From Roseihalotalea indica (GTDB taxonomy: Bacteria > Bacteroidota > Bacteroidia > Cytophagales > Cyclobacteriaceae): 64,000 nucleotides of DNA. The stretch's first letter is position 1; each line of letters starts with the position of its first letter. The translations under genes and the position numbers were made by a program. The notes under the pieces are model-generated. The model was given only the letters and a program-made list of their open reading frames with translations, was not told the DNA's origin and ran no database searches. The DNA lies in NCBI RefSeq assembly GCF_022458895.1, contig NZ_JAINFL010000001.1, forward strand, positions 744,001 through 808,000. The letters run 5' to 3'. This document shows positions 34,018 through 43,419 of the stretch, piece after piece.

Positions 34018-37000
34018 ATGCAGGGCATGAGAAAAATTTACAGATTAGCCTTACTTCTCGCATTGATCTTATTAGTAAGCTTGAGCTATCAGAGTTATGC
34101 GCAAACTCCGGCCAACGCTCAGGATTCGTTGGTGCTGCTAGCATTTCATCAGGATGTTCAGCAACACCACTGGCCCCAGTTGTGGGATACCCAGCAGTCG
34201 GTATCTTCCTGGGAAGGGGTCATCCTGAATGATCAGGGCAAAGTAACTTCTTTGACATTTGATTATGATTTGCTGGGAATGAAAGTAGATAGCCTGCCAA
34301 GTTCAATTGGCATTCTAAAAGACTTAGACATGCTGGGACGTCTCAGTGTAATCATGCTGGAAATCAAATATATTTCTCCCAAGCTGGGTGATCTTAGCCA
34401 ACTTGGGGCTCTTAGTCTGGACTATAATGACATTGTGAGCCTGCCGGAGGAGATTGGAAATCTTAAGAAAGTAATCTGGCTTACGATTACTTACAACGAG
34501 TTGACAAGCCTGCCCGAAGGCATCGGTGGCATGGAAAAACTTAGTACGTTTTATGTATCTAATAACCACCTAACCTCCCTGCCAAATGGCTTGAGCCGGC
34601 TACCCTATTTGAACTACATCAACTTTTCTTACAATGACCTGGAGGCATTTCCAGAGGCGTTGGTAGACATTGAATCACTATCAGAAATAACCGGTACCCA
34701 TAATAAGATGAAGGGAGGAATTCCGGCCGCATTGTGGGAACGGGGCGAAAGGCAGCTAGTGCCAGATCCGCTATCGCTTAATGTAAGCTATAATGAATTA
34801 TCAGGTCGGGTATTGGATGAAAGTACGGATGAGTCTTTAGTCGGATTATTAAATATCAGTTACAATCATTATCGCTTGCAGGATATTTACCCTGACTACG
34901 AGCAGTTACAATTGTATTGGTGTAATCTCACCTTTATGCCTCAGAGAAGAATTGGCTCTCATTTACAAACGGTAACTCCCGATGAAAATGGATTATTGAA
35001 CATTCAGATAGAAGGTTACACTCCACTGGAGGGAAGCAATGTGCAGTGGTTTTCCTACAGCAGCATGTCAGACAGGGGGCGATTTGAGTTTCCGGCTGGT
35101 TCTACGTATCCGCTTATCAAGCGTACTGGGCAAGGATTTTATTATTGCAAAATCACCCATCCGGACTTACCGGATTATGAGATTGTCAGCAATCCTTTGC
35201 GGGTGATTATCAACAATAAACGACCGGTTATATCGAATACGGATATCAGGTTTCGTCAGGGAGAAACACCCCCGCTTTGGCTAGGTGCTAGCGATGACTT
35301 TTCCTACAGCGAACTACTAACCTGGACAATCCCCGAGGAGACGCCCCACCTGAAGGTTTCGTTCAGTAGTATTGTACCCAAAGACCCGGCCTGGACCGGT
35401 ACCGATACCTTACACGTTCGGGTGGAAGACGAACACGGTGGGGTGACCAAAGAGGATGTATTGATTACGGTGTTACCTTTACAGAATACCGCCCCGGTGG
35501 TGAATCTTTCTACCGTATACATGAGCTTGGCTGCTGAATCTCCCTGTGAGGCCGGAGATCCTGACTGCGAAAAATTATTCCTGTGGAACACCGCTCTTCA
35601 GTTGGCTCCCTTTGTGCACGATGATCTTGATGATCTGGACGATCTGCAGCTCTCCATAGTGGAGTTTGACGGGGTTGGAACTCCATCCAGTTATTTTCAT
35701 GCGGGGGTTGATCTAAACAGCGGAATCTTCCTGAACTCTTACATAATAGCGCATCAGGATACCAGCGCCATCATCACCTTGCGCGTGGTTGATAGTGAAG
35801 GGGAAGTGACTGAGCAGCAAATTGAGCTGATTGCCAAAATAGACAACCAGCCTTTTCAGCTAGCCGATATTCCGGAACAGAAGATTGCCGTCGGAGAAAC
35901 CTTCCCTCCACTAGATTTAAAACAATATGCCTCCGACGACTACACTCCGGTAGAAAATCTGGTATGGAAAGCCTATCCGCAGGGCGACGTCCGGGTAAAG
36001 CTAGACCAGGGAATCGCTACGGTAACTCCTTTTAATCCGGATCAGCCGCAGAGCTTTACCGTTATTTACGAGGCTTACGAAACAGATTTGTTTTCCTATA
36101 AACTGGTAGAGGTTACTTATACGATTACCGAGAAAGAAGACGAAGAACCAGAGCCAGAAAATGTATTCATTTCAGGAACGATCATTACGGGTGACCAGCA
36201 ACCGCTGACAGAAGTGCAGTTGACTGGCTTACCGGAAACGATTGTTACGGATGCTCAGGGAGTGTTTACTGTTGAGGTTTCAGCGGACTGGTCTGGCACT
36301 ATTACTCCGGTTAAGGAAGATTATACTTTTTCACCGGCTTCCTTAGAAGTTAGCAAGTTGGAAGGAGACCTAGCCGATCAAAATTTTACCGCTACCTATA
36401 CCGGGAATTATACTATCTCAGGCAACATTCTGGATGATCAGGGTAAGCCTCTGGCTGATGTAAGTCTGCAAGGTGCTCCGGCAACGGTGGTCACCGATGC
36501 GGATGGGCGTTATGTGATTTCGGTGCCAGCGGGTTGGAAAGGTTCTATCACTGCCAAAAAAGAGCAGTATACATTCTCACCCGAGTCCCTGGACTTTACC
36601 GATGTGCAAGAAAATATGTCGAATCAGCAATTCTTAGCTAGCCTCGTAACTGAACCGGAATCCGAACCCGAACCGGAGCCTGAACAAGAACCAGAGCCGG
36701 AGGTGGAGGTCTTTTACACCATTGCCGGAGTGATTACCGACCAGCACAATAACCCCTTGCCCCAGGTAACCCTGACGGGTGATACCATCACCATCGTAAC
36801 CGATGCCCAGGGACATTATACGATTACGGTACCCACCCATTGGAGCGGCACACTTACGCCCACCATGCCGGATTACACTTTCTCCCCGGTAAACTTGGAG
36901 TTTGAAGATGTGCAGGAAGATGCCGGCACCCAAAATTTCACCGCCACATACACCGGTACCTATCTTGTTTCGGGAATAGTGCTTGACAGCTCTAACGAAG

Positions 37001-37509
37001 CACTGGCCGCAATAACGATCAATATTGATGGTCTGGATCAACTAGCAAATATTCAAACCGATGAAGAGGGTAGATTTTCTTTAGAAGTTCCTGCCGATTG
37101 GTCTGGTACACTCACCCCTGCTGATGAAGAATATAGCTTCGAACCGGAGAAACTCGTGTTCAGCAACCTTCGGACCAACCAAAGTGAGCAGAACTTCACG
37201 GCTCAGACTACTACAGTTGTGGAAGAACCGAAAACACCAAGTGCGCTGGGTATTGTCGTATATCCTAATCCTACCGATGGGGAAGCGACCATAGAACTGG
37301 ATGAAGCTTTAGCCCAGGAAGCTTCCTTGCTAATCATGAATACTGAGGGAAGAATTGTGTGGCAAGCCATTGTACCTACCGGAAGTAAGCGAATTCAGTG
37401 GCCGGGCACCAACCAGGCCGGTGGAGCGGTATCAGTAGGCATCTATCAACTCCGGTTGATGGAAGCTAATAAACCGGTAAGGTCAGTAAAAATCAGCGTG
37501 ATTAAATAA
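34018..37509 (+). CDS. Multidomain T9SS-secreted surface protein (LRR, beta-sandwich repeats)
   Basis: An exported protein of about 1163 residues. Signal peptide (ending SYQSYAQ). Then leucine-rich repeats of about 23 residues (LPEEIGNLKKVIWLTITYNEL; LPEGIGGMEKLSTFYVSNNHL), cadherin- or Ig-like domains with Asp-rich turns (TDTLHVRVEDEHGGV), and four carboxypeptidase-regulatory-like repeats of about 95 residues (about 715-1090), each with a V-T-D-A/E-x-G-x-[FY] and a WSGTxTP core. An EPEPE linker separates repeats 2 and 3. The C-terminus (from VVYPNPTDGEATIEL) is the type A T9SS sorting domain. It is a surface adhesin or binder. The frame reaches a TTG at 34000; ATG at 34018 or 34027 is likelier. 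Confidence 0.85.
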   Translation: MQGMRKIYRLALLLALILLVSLSYQSYAQTPANAQDSLVLLAFHQDVQQHHWPQLWDTQQSVSSWEGVILNDQGKVTSLTFDYDLLGMKVDSLPSSIGILKDLDMLGRLSVIMLEIKYISPKLGDLSQLGALSLDYNDIVSLPEEIGNLKKVIWLTITYNELTSLPEGIGGMEKLSTFYVSNNHLTSLPNGLSRLPYLNYINFSYNDLEAFPEALVDIESLSEITGTHNKMKGGIPAALWERGERQLVPDPLSLNVSYNELSGRVLDESTDESLVGLLNISYNHYRLQDIYPDYEQLQLYWCNLTFMPQRRIGSHLQTVTPDENGLLNIQIEGYTPLEGSNVQWFSYSSMSDRGRFEFPAGSTYPLIKRTGQGFYYCKITHPDLPDYEIVSNPLRVIINNKRPVISNTDIRFRQGETPPLWLGASDDFSYSELLTWTIPEETPHLKVSFSSIVPKDPAWTGTDTLHVRVEDEHGGVTKEDVLITVLPLQNTAPVVNLSTVYMSLAAESPCEAGDPDCEKLFLWNTALQLAPFVHDDLDDLDDLQLSIVEFDGVGTPSSYFHAGVDLNSGIFLNSYIIAHQDTSAIITLRVVDSEGEVTEQQIELIAKIDNQPFQLADIPEQKIAVGETFPPLDLKQYASDDYTPVENLVWKAYPQGDVRVKLDQGIATVTPFNPDQPQSFTVIYEAYETDLFSYKLVEVTYTITEKEDEEPEPENVFISGTIITGDQQPLTEVQLTGLPETIVTDAQGVFTVEVSADWSGTITPVKEDYTFSPASLEVSKLEGDLADQNFTATYTGNYTISGNILDDQGKPLADVSLQGAPATVVTDADGRYVISVPAGWKGSITAKKEQYTFSPESLDFTDVQENMSNQQFLASLVTEPESEPEPEPEQEPEPEVEVFYTIAGVITDQHNNPLPQVTLTGDTITIVTDAQGHYTITVPTHWSGTLTPTMPDYTFSPVNLEFEDVQEDAGTQNFTATYTGTYLVSGIVLDSSNEALAAITINIDGLDQLANIQTDEEGRFSLEVPADWSGTLTPADEEYSFEPEKLVFSNLRTNQSEQNFTAQTTTVVEEPKTPSALGIVVYPNPTDGEATIELDEALAQEASLLIMNTEGRIVWQAIVPTGSKRIQWPGTNQAGGAVSVGIYQLRLMEANKPVRSVKISVIK

Positions 37510-37520
37510 CGAGATCAACA

Positions 37521-37546
37521 CAGCCTCGGGTTTAAACCCGAGGCTG
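37521..37546. repeat. GGGTTTAAACCC palindrome
   Basis: A perfect 26-bp palindrome (CAGCCTCGGGTTT/AAACCCGAGGCTG) 12 bp after the T9SS surface gene stop, followed by TAAAAAAA rather than T's. It may act as a terminator on the opposite strand or simply be one copy of the dispersed family seen at 13516 and 33068. Confidence 0.6.
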
Positions 37547-37596
37547 TAAAAAAATGCGCCATTCTCGAAGCTTTAAGTTTGGTTCAGACGTGTATT

Positions 37597-38304
37597 TTAA
37601 AAAACCTTCTTCTCAAAAAGCCGGGCTAGTGCCAACAAAACAAGGCCATAAACAAGCAACCCTAGCGTATAGAAAAGCCAAAAGTTGCCTCCGGTAGCCA
37701 CGGCTTCCAGACTGCGAAACGACCAGTAGGTAGGCACAACGGCAAAACCTTCCAGTGCCTTAACATCCAGAAAATAGCGCAGGATGGGCAAGTTGAGTAG
37801 CAGATTAAATATCTTGAACTGGGCCAGACCTTCCATTTTGTTCTTGGCAAATGTGGCCGTCATGAGTGCCAGTAGGGGGGCAATGAGGCTATACTGAATG
37901 GCTAATAACAAAGCTGGGCCAAAAGGTATATCCACCAACCCTCCTAACAGTAATAATAGTAGATTAACGATTATAGAAATAATCACTCCCGCTGCCAGCC
38001 GGAGCAGCACGAACGTCCCGGCTTTAATGGGGGACACCCGCAAGGCACTAAACACGTTCTCATCTTTTTCTTCCAGAAACAGAAAACCATTGATAAAGCC
38101 AAACATGGTAGCCGCCTGCATACAAGACCACATGAGAATCACCGAGTGGTAGGGTTCAAAAACCGGATACTGCTCGCTTAGGTAAGGAACCAAAAACTTG
38201 ACAATAGCCAGCGCCACCAGCGGAAAGAAAAGCAGCCCTTTCAGCATAGGGTCGCGGAAGGTGATGCGAAAATCGTTTTGACTAATGAGCAGCAGTTTAT
38301 TCAT
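37597..38304 (-). CDS. ABC-2 type transporter permease
   Basis: A 235-residue integral membrane protein with six hydrophobic segments (for example GLLFFPLVALAIVKFLV, AAGVIISIIVNLLLLLLGG and LFYTLGLLVYGLVLLALAR). It is the second permease of an exporter operon, overlapping the preceding permease gene by 4 bp (38301-38304), with the ATPase gene ahead of both. A heteromeric exporter of drugs, lipids or oligosaccharides is likely; the substrate is unknown. Confidence 0.85.
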   Translation of the reverse strand: MNKLLLISQNDFRITFRDPMLKGLLFFPLVALAIVKFLVPYLSEQYPVFEPYHSVILMWSCMQAATMFGFINGFLFLEEKDENVFSALRVSPIKAGTFVLLRLAAGVIISIIVNLLLLLLGGLVDIPFGPALLLAIQYSLIAPLLALMTATFAKNKMEGLAQFKIFNLLLNLPILRYFLDVKALEGFAVVPTYWSFRSLEAVATGGNFWLFYTLGLLVYGLVLLALARLFEKKVF

Positions 38305-38993
38305 GACCAGATGTGTTTACGAAAGGAGTTTCGGGCCAGATAATAAGTTCCTGTGATGGTCAAACCTGCATAACAATAGGCATATACCAATAGAGAAAAA
38401 GAGAGTTCTTCAAAAGCAGCCTGTAGCAACAAAATCCCAGGATACGAAGGAATTGGGTAGAACCACATCGGAGAAGCCGCCTCGAAAAAAGGGATAAACG
38501 GCAAGGCCATCAGAATCAGCAGCGGGATGCATCGCACCAGAAACTGATTGAATGAATTGGTCGGTGGTACTAACCAACAGCCTACGAAAATGAAGGTCAG
38601 GCTGGCGCTGATTACTCCCACCACAAAGTGCACATAGTTAAATTGCCATCCGTAACCGGCCCAGGCCATCGCCAAAGAAGTACCCAGCGCCACGATGGTA
38701 AGCGAAACGGCTTTAGACCACAGATAAGCCTCGGGCGATAAGGGCGAAACGGCGAGCGCTTCCAGTGTATGCTGATCTTTTTCAAAGAGCACCAGTACTC
38801 CGGCAAACAATAATCCGGTCACTACGGGGTCATTGAAAATCAACAGTACCAGTATCTTTTCCAGGCTTCCCAGCTCCTTCAGCAGATAGAACAGGCCCAG
38901 ATACACTCCGACTAATACCGCAGAAATGACTACCAACTGATTACGATGCAGTAGCACCAAATCCCAGCGCAGAAGATTGGAAAAAGTTTTCAT
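38301..38993 (-). CDS. ABC-2 type transporter permease
   Basis: A 230-residue membrane protein with six hydrophobic segments (LVVISAVLVGVYLGLFYLL; VTGLLFAGVLVLF; SLTIVALGTSLAMAWAGY; VISASLTFIFVGCW). The intracellular stretch FEKDQHTLEALAVSPLSPEAY before the middle helices matches ABC-2 coupling regions. It is translationally coupled to both neighbours by ATGA overlaps (38301-38304 and 38990-38993). Confidence 0.85.
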   Translation of the reverse strand: MKTFSNLLRWDLVLLHRNQLVVISAVLVGVYLGLFYLLKELGSLEKILVLLIFNDPVVTGLLFAGVLVLFEKDQHTLEALAVSPLSPEAYLWSKAVSLTIVALGTSLAMAWAGYGWQFNYVHFVVGVISASLTFIFVGCWLVPPTNSFNQFLVRCIPLLILMALPFIPFFEAASPMWFYPIPSYPGILLLQAAFEELSFSLLVYAYCYAGLTITGTYYLARNSFRKHIWS

Positions 38994-39838
38994 ACTAGGC
39001 GTTGTCCGGTGAGTTTGATAAACACATCTTCCAGCGTAGCTTCTTCCGAATGAATCGTCTTGATATTGTTCTGCTGAAGGATATTCAGAAATTCCTCGTT
39101 CTGCCCGAGCGTGTCCAGCGCGTATTCGTAAGGCGAAGGAGCATCATGTACTTCTACTTTCACCTTCCGTTGCCCATGTTGTAGTTTGAGAACTGATGGG
39201 CGGTCCAGGGCTTTGATTTCTCCGTCGATAATGAGGGCAATTCTGTCGCAGAGCGCATCGGCATCGTACATGCTGTGGGTGGTGATGAAGATGGTTTTGC
39301 CCTGCGCTTTCAAGCCGAGAATAATGTCTTTGATCACTTTTCCATTCACTGGGTCCAGGCCCGAGGTGGGTTCATCCAGAAACAGAATGTCGGGGTCGTG
39401 CATGAAGGAGCGAATAAAATTCAGCCGCATCTTCATGCCCTTAGAGAAATCCGAAACGGGTTTGTTAGCATCCTCTTTTAACCCTACCCGGTCAAGTAAT
39501 TCGTAAAAATTAGTTGGACGTTTGCGGTAGAAGTTGGCGAAGAATTGCAGGTTCTCCAGCGCCGTCAGTTTCAGATAATGATTCGGGAGCTCAAAGCTTA
39601 CTCCGATCTTCTCATAAAAATCTTTACCCCAGGCGGTCAGGTCGCGCCCTTGTACCTGCACTTGTCCCTGGTAACCATCCAGCAGTTTATACAAAATCTT
39701 TTGCGTAGTACTCTTGCCACTACCGCTGGGGCCCAGAAACCCAAAAATCTCTCCGGGCTGAATAGCAAATGAAATTCCTTTCAGGGTAGGGGCATCGTTT
39801 TTTGGATAGGTGTATTGCAGGTTCTCTACCGTAATCAT
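38990..39838 (-). CDS. ABC transporter ATP-binding protein
   Basis: A 282-residue ATPase with Walker A LGPSGSGKST (residues 35-44), Q-loop, signature DFSKGMKMRLN, Walker B ILFLDEPTSG and the H-loop ITTHSM. The N-terminus is YTYPKNDAPTLKGISFAI and the C-terminal extension (EATLEDVFIKLTGQ) is the usual one of ABC-2 exporters. It heads a three-gene exporter operon. Its first 24 codons and upstream region recur, with one mismatch in 105 bp, at 45970-46074. Confidence 0.92.
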   Translation of the reverse strand: MITVENLQYTYPKNDAPTLKGISFAIQPGEIFGFLGPSGSGKSTTQKILYKLLDGYQGQVQVQGRDLTAWGKDFYEKIGVSFELPNHYLKLTALENLQFFANFYRKRPTNFYELLDRVGLKEDANKPVSDFSKGMKMRLNFIRSFMHDPDILFLDEPTSGLDPVNGKVIKDIILGLKAQGKTIFITTHSMYDADALCDRIALIIDGEIKALDRPSVLKLQHGQRKVKVEVHDAPSPYEYALDTLGQNEEFLNILQQNNIKTIHSEEATLEDVFIKLTGQRLV

Positions 39839-39869
39839 TGAGGCACGGGTTGATTAGCGGTAAGTTACG
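39765..39869. repeat. Left copy of a 105-bp direct repeat (ABC ATPase 5' end)
   Basis: It covers codons 1-24 of the ATPase gene and 31 bp upstream. The copy at 45970-46074 differs by one base (A at 39794, G at 45999). Both copies are followed, after diverged sequence, by the same AAGACATCCGAAGTTTT hairpin. Confidence 0.9.
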
Positions 39870-39960
39870 CAATGTGCTACTTTTCTCTAAAGCTGAATTG
39901 CTAAAGGTGCGAACCCTTTTCTTTAAATGCGAAAGACTGCCTAATAGGCTATTTACAAAA

Positions 39961-39994
39961 AAGACATCCGAAGTTTTAGAAACTTCGGATGTCT
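39961..39994 (-). terminator. Terminator of the 40007-42787 gene
   Basis: A perfect 15-bp stem (AGACATCCGAAGTTT at 39962-39976, AAACTTCGGATGTCT at 39980-39994). On the minus strand it runs into TTTTTTG, making it an intrinsic terminator for the minus-strand gene ending at 40007. A near copy lies at 46145-46178. Confidence 0.85.
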
Positions 39995-40006
39995 GAGCCG
40001 CCTGAT

Positions 40007-42787
40007 TTATTGTTTTGCTAATCGTTGTACAGTACGAAATTGAGCTTGTGTAATCTCTACGAAGTACATGCCAGATTTCCAATGGCTAATATCCATCGCT
40101 TTTTCTATCACTGGCTGACTTTTCACAAACTTTTGATTGAGTTGCACCTGCCCCAGAGTATTGATGATCCGAACTTGCACCTCACTGTACTGATCATTCT
40201 TGAGAGTAAATTGCAACTGATTCTGCGCAGGGTTGGGATAAAGGCGTAGTAGCTCAGATACTTCGGCTAGATCATCGACGATAGCCAGGATTTTATCAAT
40301 GGTTGTAGCAGAAGTGGTATCACTTGGATCGCTTTCACGGCCGTTGTATGCGCGAACATGATATATATATTTTGTCCCGAATGCCAAGCCACGATCGGTG
40401 TAGCTTGTTTCAGTAGTAGAGCCAACTTGTTCAAAGTTATCACCAACCTGACGGTATACATTATATGAGGTAGCTCCTTCAACGGCATTCCAGTTTAGAT
40501 CGAGCTGCGTTTCTTCTCTATCCGGAGTCGATGCAACAAGTCCTGTGGGCGCTGGTGGTGGGGCGGTCGGTGGTTCACCCCCACAGTTATCACTGACAAT
40601 GGCTGTGGTAGAATATTCATTAGAATAAGCGGAGTTACCCAATGGACTGAACGCGCGTACCCGATAAAAATATTCGGTGCCATTTTGAAGTACCTTTGCT
40701 TCATCAGCATAAGAAGTACTGTTAGCGCTCAACGTAGCTATCTGAATAAAATCAGTAGAATCTACCATGCGGCGCTCCACAATAAATCCGGTTTCATTGT
40801 TAGTTGTGTCTTGCCAGTTTAGAGTGATAAAGCAACTTACCGCCTCAGCAGAGAGCTCATACGGAGCAGCTACTTCTTCGTCAGAAACCACAAAATTGTT
40901 TTCACTAGAAGTTGTACCTTCTTCGTTGGTGACACTAATTTTTCCGGTTTGAGCATTAGCTGGAACTACAACAAGTAACGTAACTGAATCTAATGCTTGT
41001 CCAGTTACCGGAGCCGCTCCAGCAAACTGTACTGATGTAACAGTATTCATATTGATACCCGTCAGCGTAATTTCGCGCCCCACCGGAGCTATTCCGGGTG
41101 AAAAAGAGGTAATAAATGGAAGTTTAGTGTTTTGTACACTTACATTGTCAATGTAGAAGCCGTCATTTTCCCCTTGTTGAAACCCTCCATTAAAGTCTGC
41201 ATTATCGTACTGTTGGATGCGAATGACAGAGCTATCTGAAAAAGCTATGCCTAGCAGGTTTGGATCAATATTTAGAGAAAAAGGGGTATACTGTGTAGAT
41301 AACTCTTCAAAAACGAATTCATAAATTTTAGTAAAACTTTTTCCACCATTACTACTAAAAAAGATTCCATCTTGTAAATGTTGTTCATTGTTAATGTTCC
41401 TTAAATCCATATTAATCTCAACTTGGCTTTGTCCAGCTAAATTAAGATGTAAATCAATAGCACTCGTAGAAAATCCATCGTCACATCTTTTACCGATTTG
41501 CAAACCAAATTGATTAGTATTTCGGGCATCAGCCGTTACAAATACAAAACCAGTAGGCTTAGTAGTATTAGGTAGAGTTGTACTATCGGGGTGGGACCAT
41601 AGCCATGAGTTACTTAATTCACCAGTCTCGAAATCATCAAAGAAAGGAATAGATGCGAAATCAGTTTTTCTAGATATTACTAAGACATTATCAATGTAGA
41701 AGCCATCATTTTCCCCTTGTTGAAACCCTCCATTAAAGTCTGCATTATCGTACTGTTGGATACGAATGACAAACTGACTTGTCAAATTGAGATTATTAGC
41801 CGCTGCCAAGGCATCAATATCAAATGGAGGGAACGCGCCATAATTATTGCACCAATCTTCAGCTAGAAAGTTATATACTTTTACAAATGACTGTCCACCA
41901 TCATCACTAAAATACAATCCGTCTTGCTCATGGGTCTCTTCTGCTATATCTCGGATATCAAAACTGAATTTTACTTGTGTTTCACCTTCCAAGTTAAGGT
42001 GAAGATCTAGCGCGTTTGTAGTAAATCCATCATCACATATTTTTCCTATTCTTAAGCCTTGTTGTCCGCCGTTATTTGACTCGGTGGTAATACGAACATC
42101 ACCAGTAGGTTTAGTAGTGCTAGTTAGTGAAGTATTATTAGGAAAAGACCAGGACCAAGCACTATCTAATTCGCTATCCTCAAACCCATCTTCAAAGGGA
42201 AGAGTGGCATACTTGATCTTTGGCACTCTTACTAAGACATTATCAATGTAGAAGCCATCATTTTCCCCTTGTTGAAACCCTCCATTAAAGTCTGCATTAT
42301 CGTACTGTTGGATACGAATGACAAACTGACTTGTCAAATTGAGATTATTAGCCGCTGCCAAGGCATCAATATCAAATGGAGGGAACGCGCCATAATTATT
42401 GCACCAATCTTCAGCTAGAAAGTTATATACTTTTACAAATGACTGTCCACCATCATCACTAAAATACAATCCGTCTTGCTCATGGGTCTCTTCTGCTATA
42501 TCTCGGATATCAAAACTTAGTTCTACCTGTGAAAAAGGTTCTAGATTAAGAGTTAAATCCAAAGCATTAGTTTCAAAATCACCATCAGAAGCTTTTCCGA
42601 TCAATGCCCCAAACTGACCATTGGCAGCAGAGCCTTCGGTAATCTCAACTCTTCCATTCGTACTTGGTCTGGGAGTCCATGCGTTTTTAAATTCGGTTCC
42701 ATTCTCAAAATCATCCTCAAAAATCACTTGAGCATTTAGATAATAGGAGCTAAGGGTTGCAAATAGTAACAATATAAATCTTTTCAT
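40007..42787 (-). CDS. T9SS-secreted repeat protein with IPT and fibronectin III domains
   Basis: A 926-residue exported protein. Signal peptide (ending SYYLNAQ). Three tandem modules of about 184 residues (about 20-565) each carry DGLYFSDDGGQSF-type and IQQYDNADFNGGFQQGENDG motifs. An IPT/TIG domain follows (about 570-650, FITSFSPGIAPVGREITLTG), then two fibronectin III domains (about 655-840, with YRVRAFSPLGNSAYSNE and YHVRAYNGRESDPSD), and a type A T9SS tail (LYPNPAQNQLQFTL to the end). It is likely an outer-surface adhesin. Modules 1 and 2 contain a 289-bp identical DNA segment. It follows the lipoprotein gene at 42801 by 13 bp. Confidence 0.87.
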   Translation of the reverse strand: MKRFILLLFATLSSYYLNAQVIFEDDFENGTEFKNAWTPRPSTNGRVEITEGSAANGQFGALIGKASDGDFETNALDLTLNLEPFSQVELSFDIRDIAEETHEQDGLYFSDDGGQSFVKVYNFLAEDWCNNYGAFPPFDIDALAAANNLNLTSQFVIRIQQYDNADFNGGFQQGENDGFYIDNVLVRVPKIKYATLPFEDGFEDSELDSAWSWSFPNNTSLTSTTKPTGDVRITTESNNGGQQGLRIGKICDDGFTTNALDLHLNLEGETQVKFSFDIRDIAEETHEQDGLYFSDDGGQSFVKVYNFLAEDWCNNYGAFPPFDIDALAAANNLNLTSQFVIRIQQYDNADFNGGFQQGENDGFYIDNVLVISRKTDFASIPFFDDFETGELSNSWLWSHPDSTTLPNTTKPTGFVFVTADARNTNQFGLQIGKRCDDGFSTSAIDLHLNLAGQSQVEINMDLRNINNEQHLQDGIFFSSNGGKSFTKIYEFVFEELSTQYTPFSLNIDPNLLGIAFSDSSVIRIQQYDNADFNGGFQQGENDGFYIDNVSVQNTKLPFITSFSPGIAPVGREITLTGINMNTVTSVQFAGAAPVTGQALDSVTLLVVVPANAQTGKISVTNEEGTTSSENNFVVSDEEVAAPYELSAEAVSCFITLNWQDTTNNETGFIVERRMVDSTDFIQIATLSANSTSYADEAKVLQNGTEYFYRVRAFSPLGNSAYSNEYSTTAIVSDNCGGEPPTAPPPAPTGLVASTPDREETQLDLNWNAVEGATSYNVYRQVGDNFEQVGSTTETSYTDRGLAFGTKYIYHVRAYNGRESDPSDTTSATTIDKILAIVDDLAEVSELLRLYPNPAQNQLQFTLKNDQYSEVQVRIINTLGQVQLNQKFVKSQPVIEKAMDISHWKSGMYFVEITQAQFRTVQRLAKQ
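41677..41965. repeat. Intragenic 289-bp identical repeat, copy in module 2
   Basis: Identical base for base to 42229-42517 (offset 552 bp, 184 codons, in frame). A third, diverged copy covers about 41135-41225, in module 3. Confidence 0.9.
42229..42517. repeat. Intragenic 289-bp identical repeat, copy in module 1
   Basis: Partner of 41677-41965. The abrupt loss of identity at both ends, against diverged flanks of the same modules, indicates recent gene conversion or unequal crossing-over. Confidence 0.9.
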
Positions 42788-42800
42788 GAGTTGCGTAGGT

Positions 42801-43319
42801 TTAAGGGGTTTGGGATACTAAATCAAATATGTATTCGCCAGTAATGGCTTCGGTGCGACCGTTGGAAGTACTACGGGTAAATTTTAGTGTAAGTGAGTTT
42901 TCATTTACTGTATACTCTACTTCGGTTTGTCCATTGAAAGGGTCGGTCATCAACAGTTCGGCATCGGTATCTGGGCCAAATTCCCAATTGCCATCCGGCA
43001 AAACCTGCCCTTCGTCGTTGGTAGCATAGGTACCATTCGTTACATTACTGTTATCAGAATTTAGTGTCCCGGAAAAAGTAAGAGTAAAGTTGGAAAAATA
43101 GGGATATTCATCGGCCAGTGGCACGGCGTCTTTCGTAATGGTGCCGGGCACCCAGGTATGAGCCGTAAGTAAGCTAAGTTGCGCCCCAATCCCTTCTTCA
43201 GGTGGATCAGGACATGGAGAATCCGAATCACACTCGGGGTCACAGGGATCATCACAGGTAGGAGGACACCCATATAGGAGTATGGTGGTACACAATAGTG
43301 CCAGAGCAACATGTTTCAT
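42801..43319 (-). CDS. Lipoprotein with Cys/Asp/Pro-rich tether, lipocalin-like domain
   Basis: A 172-residue lipoprotein (MKHVALALLCTTILLYGC, lipobox). The first 25 mature residues are a run of Cys, Asp and Pro (for example CDDPCDPECDSDSPCPDPP), a possible disulfide-rich or metal-binding tether. A beta-barrel-like domain follows (ADEYPYFSNFTLTFSG; EVEYTVNENSLTLKFTRS) of the lipocalin-like type frequent in Bacteroidota. Thirteen bp separate it from the T9SS gene that follows, so they are co-transcribed. Confidence 0.75.
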   Translation of the reverse strand: MKHVALALLCTTILLYGCPPTCDDPCDPECDSDSPCPDPPEEGIGAQLSLLTAHTWVPGTITKDAVPLADEYPYFSNFTLTFSGTLNSDNSNVTNGTYATNDEGQVLPDGNWEFGPDTDAELLMTDPFNGQTEVEYTVNENSLTLKFTRSTSNGRTEAITGEYIFDLVSQTP

Positions 43320-43419
43320 AATTGAGAGGTTAGGATGATAGATAAAATGCAGTTCTTATTCTATGTTAATCAGGTAGGTGCTATCGTTTGGGACCTAGAT
43401 GTAGTTTCTGCTCACACCG

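Noticed and set aside
39839..40006. The 168-bp gap between the ABC operon and the T9SS gene as a separate regulatory RNA
   Set aside because: Its only structure is the terminator hairpin; the rest is explained by the duplicated leader.
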